Shown here: piece after piece, positions 6,424-8,042 of the stretch
Position numbering within the stretch: the first letter of the stretch is position 1
Layout: each line of letters starts with the position of its first letter
Program-made: the position numbers and the translations under genes
The notes under the pieces: model-generated
The model's database searches: none
Seen by the model: the letters and a program-made list of their open reading frames with translations, nothing else
Told to the model about the DNA's origin: nothing
Assembly (NCBI GenBank): GCA_027073875.1
Contig: JALTEO010000211.1
Span: forward strand, 1-8,042
Source: Bacteroidales bacterium
GTDB lineage: Bacteria; Bacteroidota; Bacteroidia; Bacteroidales; JALTDM01
Length of the DNA: 8,042 bases
Direction of reading: 5' to 3'

Positions 6424-8042
6424 TTATTTTTTAGTAGATAAAATTCTTAATGTTCCATGAATCAACACACCTAAAATAGCACCTAAAATAGCAAGGATAC
6501 CAAACCATTCTATAAAAGAACTTCTGTCTCGACCCGGCAAATAAAAACTGCTTAATTTTTCTAACCTTCCATTCGGACGGTGGCATTCTTCACATGTAAG
6601 TGCATTATTAGCAGATGCTACTTCGTGATTAAGTGGCCAGTATGACCTAGTATTGATAAAGTCATGATGTCCACTATACTTTAATCCCAAATATTCCATT
6701 CCTTTGGTAGCAGAACTATCCCAGTTAAAATCACGCCAATAGGCACCACTCCCTTTTAGTCCTACCAATTTAGGATTAATCAGTTTGTGATACGCTGCAT
6801 CATAAATTTGGTTTCCTCTCATTATTTTCACCGGATATATTTTGGATGGATGTTTTAGATTCATCGGATTTAAATTGTCAGCATATGATCCCATTAACTT
6901 ATTTAGATTGATTGTGTCACCGGTAATAGAATCTTCTAAAAAATGATGATCTGTATATCCATTCCACCATACATAATCAGGAATAACATTTTTAGCTAAG
7001 ATAGCAGCAGCATGTCTGGAATCATATTCATAAATCACAGAATCTGATGTGATATTGTGCAAATAAGATGCATTACCAATATAAGCAAAGGCAGAATCTT
7101 TGGGAATTTCTTTCTCGTAATGTAAGATACTGCTGTCAGGACCAAGTTTCCCGGCAGCTTCCCATGACCAATAAATTTTTGTAGGATATCCTTTGGCATA
7201 GGTAGGAATATGACAAGTTTGACAAGCAACTTGTTTATAATGGTTATTTAAGATTTTGCTTTTATGAGGTTTATCTGTATGGCATTCCACACATCCAAAA
7301 GAGTTGCTGGGACTGGCAGAAAGCATAGCTAAATTTCCCGGAATATTATGACTGTGTGTTTTATGACAATCAATGCAAGCCATATTGGGTCCATCTTTTG
7401 ACATATGAACATCAATATCCCGTGTGCAATTATTTTGAGCCATCTCAAGGTCACCATGTTTTACATTGTTACCACCACCGCCAACATAATGACAACTTCC
7501 ACAGTTTTGTCTTTTAGGTAACCCTACATGTAAAGCAGCATTTTTTAAATCGGTATTCTTATTTGGATAACCATAACCCTTCTGATTAGGATCTGCACAT
7601 GTATTAGATTTGTGATAGGTGCCGGTGTTATCGTGGCAAACAAGGCAGTCCATATTTTCTGTTTTGGAAGCATCCCAATTTTTGTCTTTAAAGTCAAATC
7701 CTGCATGACACATAGTACATAATTTCTCATTTGAAGCACTCCCGATACAAAAGTTGTTAAGAATATTTTTTTTCCCTAATTCTACAGGCCCGCGTCCGGG
7801 GATGGTGTCCTTTTTTATCCATGTCCAATGTTCATTTGTCATTAATTGTTGGTCAACATTATTATGACATTTCAAACAAGCTTTGGTCACATCTTGTGGG
7901 GTAGCAAAATCTTGCTGTAGTTCAGGGAACTTACTATGATCTACAGGAATTGCATTTTTCTCCTTATTAATTATAATGTCACTGGTTGGCTTAAAATGAT
8001 CTTCAAAATCATTTGTATTAAAAACCAATACAAATACAATTG
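6424..8042 (-). CDS. Octaheme c-type cytochrome, tetrathionate reductase (OTR) family, 5' end cut by window edge
   Basis: This periplasmic multiheme enzyme subunit has exactly eight CxxCH motifs. Numbered from the TTG at 8028, they are 51 CLKCH, 104 CTMCH, 128 CLVCH, 176 CGSCH, 218 CIDCH, 246 CVECH, 269 CQTCH and 479 CEECH. The wide gap before the last heme and segments such as NEHWTWIKK (65-73) and FCIG (93-96) fit the OTR family, whose Shewanella member reduces tetrathionate, nitrite and hydroxylamine in vitro and has a lysine-ligated active-site heme. Extra non-heme cysteines are Cys94, Cys144 and Cys201; Cys94 is a candidate for the active-site cysteine known in that family. A C-terminal helix (about 505-529) followed by RILSTKK anchors it to the membrane. 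The reading frame stays open to the right edge, adding I-V-F-V before the TTG, so the true start is outside the window and the residues at the edge are probably the end of a signal peptide or anchor. The downstream cytochrome b is the likely redox partner. Confidence 0.9.
   Translation of the reverse strand, partial: IVFVLVFNTNDFEDHFKPTSDIIINKEKNAIPVDHSKFPELQQDFATPQDVTKACLKCHNNVDQQLMTNEHWTWIKKDTIPGRGPVELGKKNILNNFCIGSASNEKLCTMCHAGFDFKDKNWDASKTENMDCLVCHDNTGTYHKSNTCADPNQKGYGYPNKNTDLKNAALHVGLPKRQNCGSCHYVGGGGNNVKHGDLEMAQNNCTRDIDVHMSKDGPNMACIDCHKTHSHNIPGNLAMLSASPSNSFGCVECHTDKPHKSKILNNHYKQVACQTCHIPTYAKGYPTKIYWSWEAAGKLGPDSSILHYEKEIPKDSAFAYIGNASYLHNITSDSVIYEYDSRHAAAILAKNVIPDYVWWNGYTDHHFLEDSITGDTINLNKLMGSYADNLNPMNLKHPSKIYPVKIMRGNQIYDAAYHKLINPKLVGLKGSGAYWRDFNWDSSATKGMEYLGLKYSGHHDFINTRSYWPLNHEVASANNALTCEECHRPNGRLEKLSSFYLPGRDRSSFIEWFGILAILGAILGVLIHGTLRILSTKK

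Noticed and set aside
6249..6434. 61-codon + strand open frame over the start of the cytochrome b gene
   Set aside because: It is antisense to a conserved cytochrome b N-terminus and to the 12-base operon gap; its sequence is the complement of that coding region with no independent support.
7035..7739. Two 64-codon minus-strand frames within the octaheme gene
   Set aside because: They are frame-shifted readings of the same strand as the eight-heme gene, which is continuous with all CxxCH motifs intact, so no frameshift or separate gene is needed.
8026..8028. TTG as the start codon of the octaheme cytochrome
   Set aside because: The frame remains open and hydrophobic to the window edge, and a start at TTG would leave no complete signal peptide for a periplasmic multiheme protein.
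6424..8042. Octaheme protein considered as hydroxylamine oxidoreductase or octaheme nitrite reductase (ONR)
   Set aside because: Hydroxylamine oxidoreductases carry a different heme-motif spacing and a crosslinking tyrosine after the last heme, and ONR has a CxxCK heme. Here all eight motifs are CxxCH, and the FCIG segment and long gap before heme 8 fit the OTR family better, though this was judged without an alignment.

Overview
The window looks like chromosomal DNA from an AT-rich member of the Bacteroidota. The evidence is a secreted protein with a C-terminal type IX secretion (T9SS) sorting-like domain, a TonB-dependent receptor with an N-terminal carboxypeptidase-regulatory-like domain, start codons preceded by A-rich leaders rather than Shine-Dalgarno sequences, and a possible TAnnTTTG promoter element. 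A genus cannot be assigned from the sequence alone.

Layout. The left half (80-3580) carries two genes on the + strand. The first is a 402-residue secreted protein with a class I glutamine-amidotransferase-like fold and a T9SS tail. The second is a 721-residue TonB-dependent outer-membrane receptor. They are separated by 126 bases that hold a small hairpin, an unusual inverted array of the octamer CATAWAAG and an A10 tract. A 72-base convergent gap (3581-3652) follows.

The right half (3653-8042) is one tightly packed minus-strand operon. In transcription order it encodes a membrane-anchored octaheme c-type cytochrome of the tetrathionate reductase (OTR) family, cut by the window edge; a four-helix cytochrome b; ResB; and CcsA. 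The gaps are 12 bases, a 1-base TAATG overlap, and 0 bases (TAG directly followed by ATG), so co-transcription and translational coupling are likely.

How the genes fit together. The cytochrome b is the probable quinol/quinone-facing subunit. The octaheme cytochrome is the probable periplasmic catalytic subunit, acting on a sulfur or nitrogen oxyanion or a related small molecule. ResB and CcsA form the System II apparatus that exports heme and attaches it to the eight CxxCH motifs. The operon therefore reads as a self-contained respiratory module with its own maturation machinery. Its true substrate and electron-flow direction cannot be read from the sequence. The receptor and the T9SS protein are convergent to it, and nothing ties them to it functionally except position.
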